A stretch of 64,000 nucleotides of DNA, taken from NCBI GenBank assembly GCA_024867545.1, contig JANFNE010000007.1, positions 496,001-560,000 on the forward strand. The letters run 5' to 3'. Positions 21,500 through 33,500 of this stretch are shown here, one piece after another. How positions within the stretch are numbered: position 1 is the stretch's first letter; each line of letters begins with the position of its first letter. The position numbers and the translations under genes were made by a program. Source of the DNA: Phytopythium helicoides. Taxonomy: Eukaryota > Oomycota > Peronosporomycetes > Pythiales > Pythiaceae. Below the pieces are notes generated by a model. The model had not been told where the DNA came from, did no database searches, and saw nothing but the letters and a program-made list of their open reading frames with translations.

Positions 21500-24304
21500 T
21501 CACAGACGCGCACTCCGCTTGGGCTTCTTCTTGCCCTTGCGCGTCTTCTTCTTGACGCGTGCGGCCTTGAGCTTGCTGGTCAGCGGCAGCGGGTTCGCCA
21601 CCAGCCGCGAGCCGGGCAGCGGGAGGTTGTGGATGCTCTGCAGCACGGGACGGTCCTCCGGCACCAGCAGCCCACGCTCGAGCGCGCGCGCTGGGAACGG
21701 CAGCTGCTTCTCCTCGAACAACCGCCGGATCTTCTCGAGCTCGTCTAGCTGCTCGCGGCGTAGGTCGCTCATCGAGGTGGACTCTTCTTGAATCAGAGTG
21801 ACGCGAGGTGTGGACCTCACTCGACCGGTGGTCGACGGACGAGGCCTTGGGAGATTTCGACCGCGATGTTTTCTTTTTTGACCGCGCAGAACTAGGTTTG
21901 GAACCCTTTCTCGCCGACGAGGACCGAGCACTAGAGCGAGGTTGCTGTCGGCTACTTGCTGGAGATGCCTTTATAACGACCGGGCGATGAGCATGATCAG
22001 CGGCGCCCAGCAAACTCTTCGATTCCTGCGGTGATAGCTCAAATGTGAGGTTTCGCGGATATTCACAGGTCATCGACTCGCTTGCCCTTACGTGAAGTTC
22101 GCCAGAGTCCTGGTGATCTTGCGTTGCAAGTGCCACTGTTTGGCGCATGGCTCTCGCGAAATGGAGGTGCCGATACTCGGGATCGGCAGGCTCGTGGCTC
22201 AAAGGCACTGCGCCAAGGACTTCTTCCTGCTCCGACAACCACGAATCAATTAGCGGTTTAATATGCTCAAGCGCCAAGCGACACGGCACATAACTCACCG
22301 ATCTCGACACCTCTGTTTTTCGAGACTGCACAAGACGAGACTCGTAAAAGCTCTGAAACTTAGTGGCACTGGTCCCTCCTGGTCGACCCTTATCGTCAGT
22401 ATCGCTTTCTGCTTCACTGTCGCTGCCGTCGCTAAACTGGGGATTGCCTGATTGTAGGCTACGCCCACGGTTGGGATCACCGGCGGATATTGCACTTCTT
22501 ACATGTTGTGCAGTCGGTGTCTTTGAGTCACCAATCTGAGTCGCAGACATTGAGGTGACGACCGAGCGTGTCGGAGTAAAATTTGCTGGAAGTTGATTTC
22601 GAAAGTGCATTCCACCCTTTGAAGGCATTGCCTGCACTGCCTTGGACTTAATAATGACTCTTGCAGCCGGGGATGACTCAGTCACGTATTGATTACTATT
22701 AGAGATCGATTGACTTCCGCTGTTTGGCTGGGAGGGTGTTGGAGTGAGCTTGCTAAAGAAAGACGCTTTACTACTTTCATGTTGACCAGGATACTCAGAA
22801 GCCCCAAGCATCTCTGAGTTTTCAGAACAATCTCGACGCTGAACAATTTGTTCCAGCTTGCTTGCTAATCGAGAAGATTCATGCTTTCTAAGGTATTCGG
22901 ATTCGTCACGGCTGCGATCTATTTCCCACTTGTGTACACGGTCTTGGAGCTCTCGCTCTTTCTTGGCCACAATTTCCTCCTCGTTGCGATGCTGAAGCCA
23001 ACGCAGGTTCATTTCAATCTGACAAATATATATATATCAATTAGATCTTGTGGCGAAGTAGCAACAAACTTGGCAGTATTACCTCGACATCTGTCTCGGG
23101 GCGGTACATATGGAACGTTGCATCAACTCGACTGCGGTCTAGTTGCTTAGTTGGGTTTACATCTGCATTTTGGTTTACTTGTGGGTTTCTCGAGTTAATC
23201 ACACTCAAATCCTGCAGTATTCCATTCGAAAAGATTAGCCCTTTTGCATTTGTTTGTACTTGTCAGCCACCTTACCTCGTTTTGCCCTCTTGAGCGAAGC
23301 TCTGCGATTCTTCGAATGTGAGATCCGCGCAAATCAGGCTGCTTGAAATGCTGGACAAACACAAAAGATCAGTAAGAAGAAGTTTGTGGCGTCGTGCGCC
23401 ATGGCATGGCGTACTTTTACTAATTCAGCTGGACTACTGCATTGGATCGTGGCATCGTTTTCGAATAATTCCCTTTCTTCTGTGCCAACCGAGCTGCTGT
23501 GGATCGACGTTCTTTTTGGGGACTTTCAATGTGCACAAACATGATGACCTAAGGACCTTTGTAGGGCACTTTTAGAACTAAAGGACTTACCATCTTTGTC
23601 GAAAGACTTGGAGTAGATATTGACGATATCATCTAAGCGCAACACGCAAGCGTCAGTGAATCTACACCACACCAAGTACCTGACCCATAGTTTCATCATT
23701 TCCTTACAGTTGACTCAGACTCTGTCGCGTCAAACCACTGAAGCATTTTGTCAACGCAGGCTTCTAAATGTTAGGTGTCTGTATGTCATTCAAGAAAGCG
23801 TGGCGACTAAGTGCAGTGATAATTCCACCCTTCGCTCAGTCACTAGTACCTTCACAGTGGAGCATTCATGAAGCATAGTGCGGAGGCCAAGATAGCGCAC
23901 TGCATTGCGCTTGTGCTCCTCATCTCGCTCGTGACCAGTCGGTTCGTGCAAGTTAATAAAGCGGATGAGTCGGTTGTACCTTCTCTCTTGAAGCTTTGAA
24001 ATGCGTAAGGTTTCTCGAGAAGGAATAGCTTGTTGAAGCGCCGAGAAGGCAGGGGCGTCACTGAGGATGTCTGTCATGTTGCAGTGAAGGGACGTGAATG
24101 TCATTACACTGTGTCCACCGTTTTGGAAGTACAACATCAGCCTTGCCTGCAATGCTGAGCCTCTGCAGTGCTGATGATTGAAGGCGCTGGGTATATACCG
24201 AGCTGTTCCAGCGACTAGAATAGTGAGACGGAGGGAAACAACGAGAGAAGTAGATCTGCAACAGCGCACATGAGAGCCTCCATTGCGCTTGCAGAGGACG
24301 CCAT
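21500..24304 (-). CDS. unknown low-complexity/coiled-coil protein
   Basis: Exons inferred: 24230-24304 (start ATG at 24304), 24146 down to about 23850, a short one near 23,700-23,760, 23591-23632, 23276-23341, 23083-23211, 21821-23018 and 21500-21786. Most introns are phase 0; the last is only 34 nt (GTGAGG...TTCAAG). The N-terminal 150 residues are globular and basic (RISKLQERRYNRLIRF). The large exon is Ser/Gln-rich and ends in an SR-like Lys/Ser/Arg stretch. The C-terminus has a charged helix (LRREQLDELEKIRRLFEEK), a PxPxSRLVANPLPL segment and a very basic tail. No known domain was recognised. The junction near 23,760-23,850 is not resolved. The basic tail suggests nucleic-acid or microtubule binding, which is speculation. 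Confidence 0.65.
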
Positions 24305-24454
24305 CGTCGACTTGGTGGGCAGGACAACTTCAGCAATCACAGCTTGAGTAACCTCAGAATGTATTTTTGGTTGCAGTTTGCTGTTGCAACAATACGGCTA
24401 ACCGGTTCGGACGTACAGACCAATGAAGACACAACGCAAAGCAGCCTCGTGTTC

Positions 24455-25554
24455 CTAATCGTCAGCCTCGCGATAGGAACGACCGATCTCTCCCCCTGGG
24501 TGGCTCTGACGGAGACTATCCGTGGCGCCGTCCAAATTTTCGGTCAAAAACTCGACCAGTGCGTTGCAGAATGCTTCCTGAAACCCAGTCAGTACAATTA
24601 GGTGGTAACTCGTTAGCAGTGCGAACAGTGAGGAGGTGAAGCGGTAGCTGTTTCGTTGGAACCTGTGCGATGATGCTGCGCGATGGCACTGGGAACGCTG
24701 GATCGTCGTCAGCTTGAACAGAGAGAGCCTGGAAAAGTTATTAAGCCTAGTGAATGAGCGAGCACATCCGTTTGGGAAAGGCGTTTGCTTTCAGAACGCA
24801 CGAAGTCTGCAGCAGCAGCCAACGGGGAGTCCAAGTCGCCCACCACCGACACCACGCAGCAGCCTGCGTGGCGGAAGTGCGCCGGCAGCGGCAGCAGCTC
24901 GTCCGTCTTACCGCTGTGCGAGAAGATGATAACCTGCTCATTCATCTCATGCGTGAGGGATGGCTGTCCATCGCGTTGCGCCTGTCACCCGCAGCTTTGT
25001 AACACACCACATCGCCTGCATTGAGTCCTCCGAGCTCGCCGTGGACCCATTCGCCGCCGTGCACAAACTGTTGACCAAGTCGGATACGTCAGCTCCTCCA
25101 CTACTCCGGCAGTAGGTCGCGCGGCCTCGCACCTGGCTGCTGACCGACACCGAGGCGAGCGAGGACGCCAGGCGGCGCGCCACAACGCCCGACTTGCCCA
25201 TGCCAGTCGCGTACACGCGGCAGTGCTGCCTCACTCCGTCCAGCAGCCGCGAGGCGCACTTGACGAACGCTGCGTCCATCTCTGTGCCGGCCGCGTACGC
25301 GTCCCGGATGCGCTGTGCGTCGGTTCCAAGCCACAAGTTGAGCGCCAGCCCCTCGCCCCGCACGACTCGCAGACGGCGCGGCAGACCTCCAGCGCCGCGA
25401 TGTCCTTGGCCACGGAGCGCGCGAAGGCCCCGCGCGCGTCGCGGGGCGCTGCGGCCGTCGAGAGGCGCGCGGCGGGCGCTCCGAGCCGTCGGGCGAGCTG
25501 CCGGCCGGCCATCGCGGCCAGCATGGCGATCTTCGGGTGTTTCTGCGCGTCCAT
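24455..25554 (-). CDS. SIS-domain sugar-phosphate isomerase, KdsD/KpsF-like
   Basis: Six exons in one frame, 255 aa: 25387-25554, 25133-25351, 25008-25067, 24798-24945, 24663-24712 and 24455-24577. Introns are 35, 65, 62, 85 and 85 nt. Motifs of the D-arabinose-5-phosphate isomerase (KdsD/KpsF/GutQ) family appear in order: VYATGMGKSG, the HGEL element, IIFSHSGKTDEL, SVVGD, PVPSRSIIAQE and finally SHPGGEIG. This family interconverts ribulose-5-P and arabinose-5-P. The two CBS domains of bacterial KdsD are absent, as in many short and eukaryotic members. The first 45 residues are Arg/Ala-rich with no acidic residue after position 2 until Asp near residue 40, compatible with an organelle presequence. 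It shares a 70-bp divergent promoter region with the next gene. Confidence 0.85.
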
Positions 25555-25624
25555 TGGCGGAAAAGGGTCAAAACACCGCGTGATTGGCGGAAATGCGGGG
25601 TCGACGGCGCCCACCCAGACCGGA

Positions 25625-26318
25625 ATGGACGCCAGGACGCTCGAGGCCGCGGCCGTCGCGCACCGGCGAGCGCAGGCGCTGGAGGAGCGGAGGCGCGCGC
25701 GGAGGCGAGCGAGGGGGTGTCGCCCCCACGAGGACGCGCTGGGCGTGCGCGGGCTCGAGCCCTCGGCGCTGCGGGAGCTCGAGAGCGCCGCGTTTCGCCA
25801 GGGTGAGGCGGGCGTTCACGAGTTCGTAGGGGGGCGGGCGGCGCTCATGCGGTGGATGCGCAGGCTTCCTGCGCGCACAGCTGGTCGGCGGCGCGGCCAC
25901 GGCGCTGGGGCGCTGGTTCCTGCAGCTGAAGCTGCTGGAGGCGCAGCATCCGCGGAAGATTGGGGGCGGCGGCGCCAGCGGCAGGGACGAGAGCGCGGAG
26001 GACGGCGTGCTGGCGGCGTTGAAGCGCGAGAGGCGCGTCTTCGACGTGCTCTACGCCAGCGGAGAGCGCGTGAGAGACGCGAGGGGCCACGTTCAGGACG
26101 GCGAGCAGGACCTGTCCGGGGCTGCAGAGGCGCTGAGCTTCTCCAGCTTGGCGAGCGGCGCTGTTTGCCGCGTCTCGTGTGTGAGAGTTGGAGACGAGCT
26201 CGCTGTGAGATCGAGCCTGTTCCTGCCAGGAATCGAGGATAAGCTACTAGGACTCCTGCATTCCGGCGCAGACGCCAAGGAAGCTGTGGAGCTTGTCGTA
26301 GGCGCTCTCCATCGGTAG
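25625..26318 (+). CDS. unknown conserved-looking protein
   Basis: Two exons, 25625-25802 and 25864-26318, with a 61-nt GT-AG intron, give 209 aa. The N-terminus is an Arg/Ala-rich helix. The middle has FLRAQLVGGAATALGRWFL followed by a Gly-rich linker. A long charged helix (VLAALKRERRVFDVLYASGER) precedes a C-terminal block ending in LLGLLHSGADAKEAVELV. No family was recognised. It lies head-to-head with the SIS isomerase (70 bp between start codons) and tail-to-tail with RPL27A. Confidence 0.7.
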
Positions 26319-26503
26319 TAGCTAATTTGCTGTCTTGAAGCGAGGACGCGACCTGCCTAGACGTTGAGAAGAGCCATGCCGACCTGCTGCGGGTAGAGCA
26401 ACACGAGAACCGACGGATGCGGGGCGGAGAAACACCCATGTCATTGCATGTGTATTTCCCGTTTTACGAGTTCGCATCGCCGCCGTCCTGTACGCCGCTC
26501 GGC

Positions 26504-27173
26504 TTAAGCGGTGAGGAGGCAGGCACCACCGGCAGCCTTAATCTTCTTCTCGGCCTGTTCGTAAGCAATAAAAAAGTTTGTCAGCACGCGCGCCAGCAGC
26601 ACGAGGCAGGTCGAAAAGGGTGCAGGCACTCACGTCCTGGCTGAAGAACTTGGCCTTGACGATGACCGGGATCTCGGGCAGGCGGCCCTTGCCGAGCACC
26701 TTGAAGTAGCCGGCCTTGGTCACGTCGATGACGGGGGCCTTGCCGTCCTTGGACTGCTGGGCGTTCTCCTTGGTCTTCTCCGAGACGAGCGTCCAGAGGC
26801 GCTCGACGTTGATGGTCGGGCAGTGGAGGCGGTTGCGCAGCAGGTGGAAGGTGCGCATACCCACCTTACCGAAGTAACCCGGGTGGAACTTGTCCATCAG
26901 GATGCGGTGGTGGTGCTGGCCACCGGCGTTACCGCGACCGCCCGGGTGCTTGCGGTGCTTGCCGATACGGCCGTGGCCGGCGCTCACGTGGCCGCGCTTC
27001 TTGCGGTTCTTCGAAAAGCGGGAGGGCTGTCACGACACCAACAACAATAGAAAGAAAAAAAAAAAACACAGCGGCGTTAGCGAGCGACCCACGCGGTTAA
27101 CAAGCGGCCCACAGAGGCGCTGGGCGCCCATCGGCGGCCCCTGCAGGGCCAAATCCTCGCGCCGACGCACCAT
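26504..27173 (-). CDS. RPL27A: 60S ribosomal protein L27a (uL15)
   Basis: Structural protein of the large ribosomal subunit. Exon 1 is only the ATG (27171-27173). A 144-nt intron follows, then exon 2 at 26634-27026 and exon 3 at 26504-26554 after a 79-nt intron. The product is 148 aa, the same length as human RPL27A. Family signatures: [15 protein letters not shown] at the start, [50 protein letters not shown] and the C-terminal AGGACLLTA. Codon use is strongly biased to C/G-ending codons, as expected for a highly expressed gene. The intron directly after the start codon is a common layout in ribosomal protein genes. Confidence 0.97.
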
Positions 27174-27390
27174 TTTGACTTGGTGATTAGCGAATGCGAA
27201 TGGCCAGCGGGCGGAAGCGGCCCCCAGCGCCGAAATGAATGGCTCGTTGGCTCTCAGCTCGCGACATACAAACCGCAAGAGCCGCCGACTGCATACAAAC
27301 GGCAAGTCAACCCTCCCCCCGACGGCCCAGCGCCGCGGGCCGGACCGGTCCAGCGCCGCAGCCGGACCGGCGCCAGCGCGACCCTTCGAC

Positions 27391-30300
27391 ATGGCTACAC
27401 GCCGCGACAAGGACGCCGGAGCGGATATGGAGGCCGACGACGGCGCCTCGCGAGCAGCTGCCGACGCCTCTACGCAGCTTGTGGCCGATGGAGAGACCGC
27501 TGGCGTTGATGGAGAGGCCGCTGGTGCTGATGGAGAGGCCGCTGGCGTCGAGGGCGGCGCTGCAGACGCCTCTGTAGAGCTTGAGGTCGGTGGAGAGGCC
27601 GCTGGAGAGCGCGGGGAGGCTGGCGAGGGGAGGAGCGACCCCAGAGCCACCCAGGAGGACGAGGGCGCTCTGTGGGTGCGCCAGTGGGACGCTCAGACAG
27701 GGGCCTTCTTCTACTTTAACCCCCGCTCGCAGCAGGCGACGTGGGAGAGACCTGCGGGATACATCGACACTATGGCGCCAGACGACGAGGAGGAGGAAGA
27801 GATAGAGATGGAGGGGAGCACGGATGGAGGCGTCGACCGAGAGGAAGCACTAAAAGTGGCGGTGCAAGGAGATGGAGGGGTACAGACCGAGCTAGCGGGA
27901 GCGGCAGTCAAAATTCAGAGCGTTTACCGCGGCCACGGCGCTCGGAGGCTGCGACGCCAGCGGCAGTGGCTTAAGCTGTTTGATCCCAGCACAGGCAAGT
28001 TGTATTACTACAACAAATCGACGGGCGAGACGCAGTGGAAGAGACCGAAGGACTTTGTTGAGGGCGTGTGTGACACAAAGACGGAAGGGGTCGTCAAAAT
28101 ACAGAGTGCGTTTCGCGGCAAGCAAGCGCGTGAGCAGGTCAAGCAGCTCTCGATCGCCGTTCTAAACGCAAACGAAGATGCCTTTGCTCCGCTTGGTGGT
28201 GACAAATTTAACCAAGAGGCTGCACCGGACGATACACTTCGACTTGAAGCGGCAGCTACTGTGATTCAATGCGCTGTGCGCAAGCACAAGGCGTCCAAGC
28301 GCATGGAGATGCGGAAAGAGCGCCTGCGCACTCTAACGGATGTTGGAGTGATGGACCAGAAAGGCTCGGGAACTGCGGCAGGCTATTGATGAACTGCAAG
28401 CAGAAGGTAGATGCACGTTCTCTATCTGGTCCAGATGAAGAAGAGCAGTTTCCACACCTTGTTGGCCTAGTGAGCACCTGGAACTCTTCACTCACAACAA
28501 TCAAAGACCACTTTCTTGCTTTGAGTGGGCAGATCGCACTCATCTCCGGGGCTGACACAGTTGCTGCGAGGATCGAGTGTGCAGAGCAAAGTCACAAAGC
28601 AATCGCCAGCGTTCGGAGCGAATGCGTAGCTCTCTTGCGAAGTGTGCTTCTCATGAACTCGTACTTTGTGGAGCTCGATGTCTACAGGGTTAATGCTGCA
28701 TGCGCGGTTTATGCAAACTTGAAAAAGAATGAGCTTTGCGCGCTATCCGACTCACGTATGCGCAAAATCGTTCAGATTGACGACCTCCACGATATCTTTG
28801 AGCAAGTCGAGAGCGCTTTACGTCGGGCAATGGGATTAACAGACTTTTCCATTTGTACTACTACCTCTACCGGGAAAAAGTTCGAGGAGTTCCACCCGCA
28901 AGTGGTCGATACCCTCACTCATATGCGCGAACTAGAACTGCGAATGGCACACAAAGTCGAGCTACTCCATATCTACCGCAATCGACAGCAAGCCAGGGAC
29001 GAAATTACGTTAATGGAATGTGAAGACGAGATTGCGTCTCAATTTGAGCGCGCTCTGCGGCAGCAGTTGACAGATCAAAAAGAGCGGGCACAGTTTTTGC
29101 AGAAATGCCGAGAGAGCTGGCAGAAAGGAATTGTGCAGAGGACGCAATGACCTCGCTATCGACAAAAGCAGGAGGAATCTCGACGGCATGAAGACATCCA
29201 GCATCGAGCAAGAATGGAGCAAATGAAATTGCATGAGTATGAGCAGCGCAAAAAGGCAAAACTTTCGATTTGGGAAGCTGTGAAAGAAGGAAGACCTGTT
29301 GACACTATCCAATCGATGGTTCTTGCGGAAATACAAAAGGCGCGAAGGCACGGATATGAATTCAGCGTGATGGGTGCGCGATCTGAACGAGGAGAGACAC
29401 TGCTTCAGATTGCATGCTGGTGGGGCCACGAGGTAAGGCATCAATTTGGTGATTCGTTAGTCTATATTCCTCATCAAAGCCTTGACTGTTGCAGAGCCTG
29501 GTTTCCTTTCTTCTCAGCGAAGGAGCCGATATCAACGTTGTCGATAGTCGAACGAATAAGTTCTCGCTTTTGCATGACGCAGCGAGGCGAGGGCACTTAC
29601 GAATTGTATGAAACTATGGTGGAAGGGACTGTCGTCAGCGATTACTGACAATGCCCTTACCTACACAGATACGAGTTCTATTGGAGCATGGATTACCCCT
29701 CGACATTCGTGACAGCTGGGGGGACACACCACTACATTGGTACGATTGTGGTAGGTGGCACAGATCGCTCCACACGAACTCTCACGATCAATCTACTCTA
29801 GGGCTTGTCGACGGAATCACTACGACGCAGTTGTTTTATTGCTCGGAGGGCACTTGCACCCACTTAGCGAGCAAATCACAGCAGAAATTACGCGAGTCCT
29901 TAGAGCCAAGAACATCCGTGGCAAATCTCCGTACAGCGTTACAAAAAGCGAGACTATTCGACGAATACTCAAAGCTGCGGAAACTGGTGACTTCCCTCGC
30001 ATTCGACCTGGCTGTGGATCAGCATCAAACTCGAATCAATACATGGATATATTTGGTCGGCGCAAAACGATTCCAGGTCTGCAGGAGCTACGAGAAGGTG
30101 ATATGAAGAGAGTTCTGCACAAGTCCAGGACCTCGGCAAATTTTCGGCTCAAGCAGGATGATGACCACTGGAGTGATAATATATAATATACACAGAGCAG
30201 TCTGGATAATGCGGCATTGAGCTTTGCAAGAATAGTCGATTGGGAGCGGGGCCATTGGACACTTATTGAACTCTCCTGGTAAAGAAGACACCGATCGATC

Positions 30301-30537
30301 CAGAGTTATTCCATTCGCACCATTTACTGAACGTGATCTAACGCATGTTGGTCTTCGGGTGCGGCACTTGAAATCATTATCTATTTTTATGGCAATGTGG
30401 AAAGTGCACAAACAGATCGATTGACAAAAGTTCGCTTCCGAAAGGATGAATCATCGAAACCAGCTTTGCCACTCATCGGATTGGTCTCCTCGGCGTTCGG
30501 TGACAACAGGCAAGAGTCCCGATCCCTTCGTGCGTGA
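27391..30537 (+). CDS. WW-, IQ- and ankyrin-repeat protein
   Basis: Exons: 27391-28347, 28404-29432, 29495-29605, 29669-29739 and 29802 to at least 30186. The N-terminal 85 residues are acidic with a 21-bp repeat (G-E-A-A-G-V/A-D). Two WW domains lie at about residues 93-120 and 190-218 (W...YFNPRSQQATWERP; W...YYYNKSTGETQWKRP). Three IQ motifs follow (VKIQSVYRGHGARR, VKIQSAFRGKQARE, TVIQCAVRKHKASK), predicting calmodulin binding. Then comes a long helical region and ankyrin repeats (GETLLQIACWWGHE, SLLHDAARRGHLRIV, GDTPLHWACRRNHYDAVVL). A TGA at 29148-29150 lies in frame; a 36- or 69-nt intron from the GT at 29130 removes it. After a further stop at 30184-30186, convincing coding sequence continues in shifting frames to about 30537, so the C-terminus is unresolved. 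Confidence 0.75.
27481..27561 (+). repeat. 21-bp coding minisatellite
   Basis: Near-perfect tandem repeats of a 21-bp unit (GATGGAGAGGCCGCTGGTGCT) inside the WW-IQ-ankyrin gene, coding the acidic G-E-A-A-G-x-D segment. Number of units may vary between strains. Confidence 0.7.
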
Positions 30538-33500
30538 CAACAGCCACCAACCAGTCCGGCCACACACAGCAAGCGCAACTGTATCAGCTCACACACCCTC
30601 ACATCGTCAAATTGTATCGTCCTCTACAACAAAGTCAACTGGATCTCCCCGTTGCACGAGTGCTATACCAAAATGGACCTCTCCCAGGAGTTTGTCTCCT
30701 CGACAACCTCTAGGTGCGGCAGACTACGGGTCAAGTACAGAATCAACGAACTCCAGAGATGAACAACTCGCAATCAATATCGACGCGAGGTCGCGAGAAC
30801 ACTTGGAGATCAAGTCGTGCTTGCTGTCGTACATGCATCGAATCGATGTGGAAGAGCTACAGCAGACACACTACCAACAGCGGCTTGAGATCAATCGCTT
30901 CCGTGTACAGCGGCTCATTGCTCAAGGAGGTGTCCTCGATGATGGCAGCGTGCTCGATTCTGTCCGTCGGAAGACTGTCTTTCTTCTAAAGCATTTCTTT
31001 ACCTTAGATGAACGGTACGTACACTAGCTTTGTCATTAGAGTTGAAAAGAAAATAGCTTAACTAACCGTTTTCAAACTGGAACATGAACATCAAGCGATT
31101 CCCAAAACAATCTGCTATGCGATGTGGTGGATGATTGGGTTTGCCGTTCAAGCTCAACGGTGAATGAAATCACAGCGGTATGGAAGTCCATAACAAGCCA
31201 CATTGAGCAGACATGTACGTCCTTCAACAATATGTATTTTGTGTAAAGTTCCAGGGACCCTTACTACTAAGCTTTGGCTAGACTATCTTCGACGGAAGCT
31301 GGTTGCACAGGCAGATCCGGATCGGCTCTCAATCCTGATTGCAATAGACTGCCTGCGAAAGCTAGCAGGGCATCTTCCAGAATATCAACGTATACTAGAT
31401 GTCTGCGTCACTCTCATCGAGTCTGGGTTGTTTTTATCTTCAACCCCTGCACTGAATACAATCAGTCCATCCCATCGGAAGGTGCGCTTTTACTTTGAAG
31501 AATGGGCATCATCCATACAGAGTCTAGAAAGCGAACGGGAGCTCAAGTCACTCGATCAGTCTGTTGCTGCATTAGAATGTGAAAACACAATGCCTCTCTC
31601 TGAGCAAATACTCGAGCTTTTCGCAAGACTAGGGAATGATGATCCGTTGGAGAGAGAAAAGCTGTTTCTACGATTCCTGAAATCTGACATGGACGTGCTG
31701 GCAAGTCTTACCTGTGCAGAGGCTGTTAAGTACTTTATCGGCCATCCATCGGATGACAAGCGCGCATTCTTCTATTCTCTCTTATGCAATCAGTTGGACC
31801 CTGAAGCCGCAAACCAGCTGTTTTACGAGCTCTTGGCCTCTCGTGAAAGGGAGTTCAAAAGGTTTCTTCACGATAATTTACCAATTATGGATAGCATCCT
31901 TCTAGCTGGAGAAACTGGAACAGGTGCTGTATTGCATCGCCTTATCGATCGTCACTTCAAAGAGTTCGCGATGATTTTGTGGGAGTCACCCTATCTAGTC
32001 TCGCGAGTATTTAATGTAGGGCGTACCACTTTCGGAAATGGTGTACTGAATCACTGATCGATCTTGTAATGGTGGTTCAATAACTGCAGGGCTCTCAACA
32101 CCTCATAGCTCGTGTTCTTGAGCAAAACTCATTTGTGTTCTCCCAGACCCTCATTCAAAGGCCCGACTTGTTGCTTGGACTCATGAACACGGCTCTACGC
32201 GAAAATACGGTAAGAGTACAGATCAGATCATCAATTCTTGCTGAGGCTGATGGTCGAATTTAACTGATATAGTCAGTGGTCGAAGAATTTGTCGTGAATC
32301 ACCCGCGGGCTTTAAGTGATTTGATGATTAACAAAGCTACGGCAATTGCCGATATTGTCAAAGAGAAACAGTTTATCCTTACAGGTAATGTGTCAGCATA
32401 TTCTAAGCACTAAACATACAAAAGCTGAACTGTTGCTCCCGCCCTCTCTAGATTTACTGCAAGTGTGCCGAGCAACGCTGGGTCAAGCACTGGCCGCTGC
32501 TCCAGAGCTCGTTCTCATGTGTTGAAGTCGACACCAGATATTTTATCGTATATTGTGCGGGCAGACGATAATATCTTAGTCGACAATTTTCAAGCTTGCA
32601 CCTCAGAGCCTCTGTGACACACTCGAGAAGCATCCTGCTATGTTTACAGACATTGCACATCGCAAACCAACCCTTGTGACAAAGCTCTTTGCCGAGAATC
32701 CTGACTTACTGCAGGTCTGTTCCTTTTCTCTTATTGGACGGACTCATACATGTCTGTCTCTAACCTGATTGCAATCAGTTGCAGGAACCACTGGAAGCCA
32801 ATCCTATTCTACTTACATCATTCTTGGCTATGCATCGAAACCAGCTCCCAGATCTATCAGATCCTAATTTTGAGGCAATGCTCTTTCATATCCAGTCCAA
32901 GAAAACTGTAGATGCCTGTGTGCAGACCGAAAGACCCCGTCTCAACAGTAATTCAGGCAAAAGAACTAGCGGACTTTGCGAAAGAAGTAGTCTGCTCCGA
33001 CTGGTAACCCATATGGAACGAGCCACTAGCATTGCTATGCCGGACAAAGAGCGAAAGACATCAAGTGCTGCTATGTCAAGTAAAAATCTAATAGGAGGTG
33101 CAGACATGGATTCCATTCCGAGTGCTACTGAGGTTTCAAGCGAAATAATTCGCCTGTATGCGTCAAAGATCAGTGCTGACAATCGTGACGATGGAGCTCG
33201 TCGTAAGCGACAGTCACTACACGACTTCGTATTGGTATGCACGCACTAGATTTTATCGATTCATATCCATACTGAGTACTAACTTTCTTCATGAAACATA
33301 GGACATTTACATCGAAGAGGTTGGGTTTATGACAGCAGCAAGAAAAAAACTTGCGCGATTATTGCTTGGCGCAAAACGATCGGAAGGTATTCAAGAATCC
33401 GTAAGGATCAAATGGTTTGAGCGCTTTATGGACGCTGGAAGGGACGACAAGCTCGTTCCAGTTACAGGTCTCGATTTCTATCTGGCGATTTTGCAGCAAT

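Noticed and set aside
21456..23012. Continuing the low-complexity gene in its main frame to 21,456.
   Set aside because: After about 21,821 that frame becomes Arg/Ala-rich noise, whereas the next frame gives a charged helix and basic tail reachable by a short GTGAGG...AAG intron.
28348..28403. Apparent double frameshift in the WW-IQ gene.
   Set aside because: A single 56-nt GT-AG intron joins the two frames in phase.
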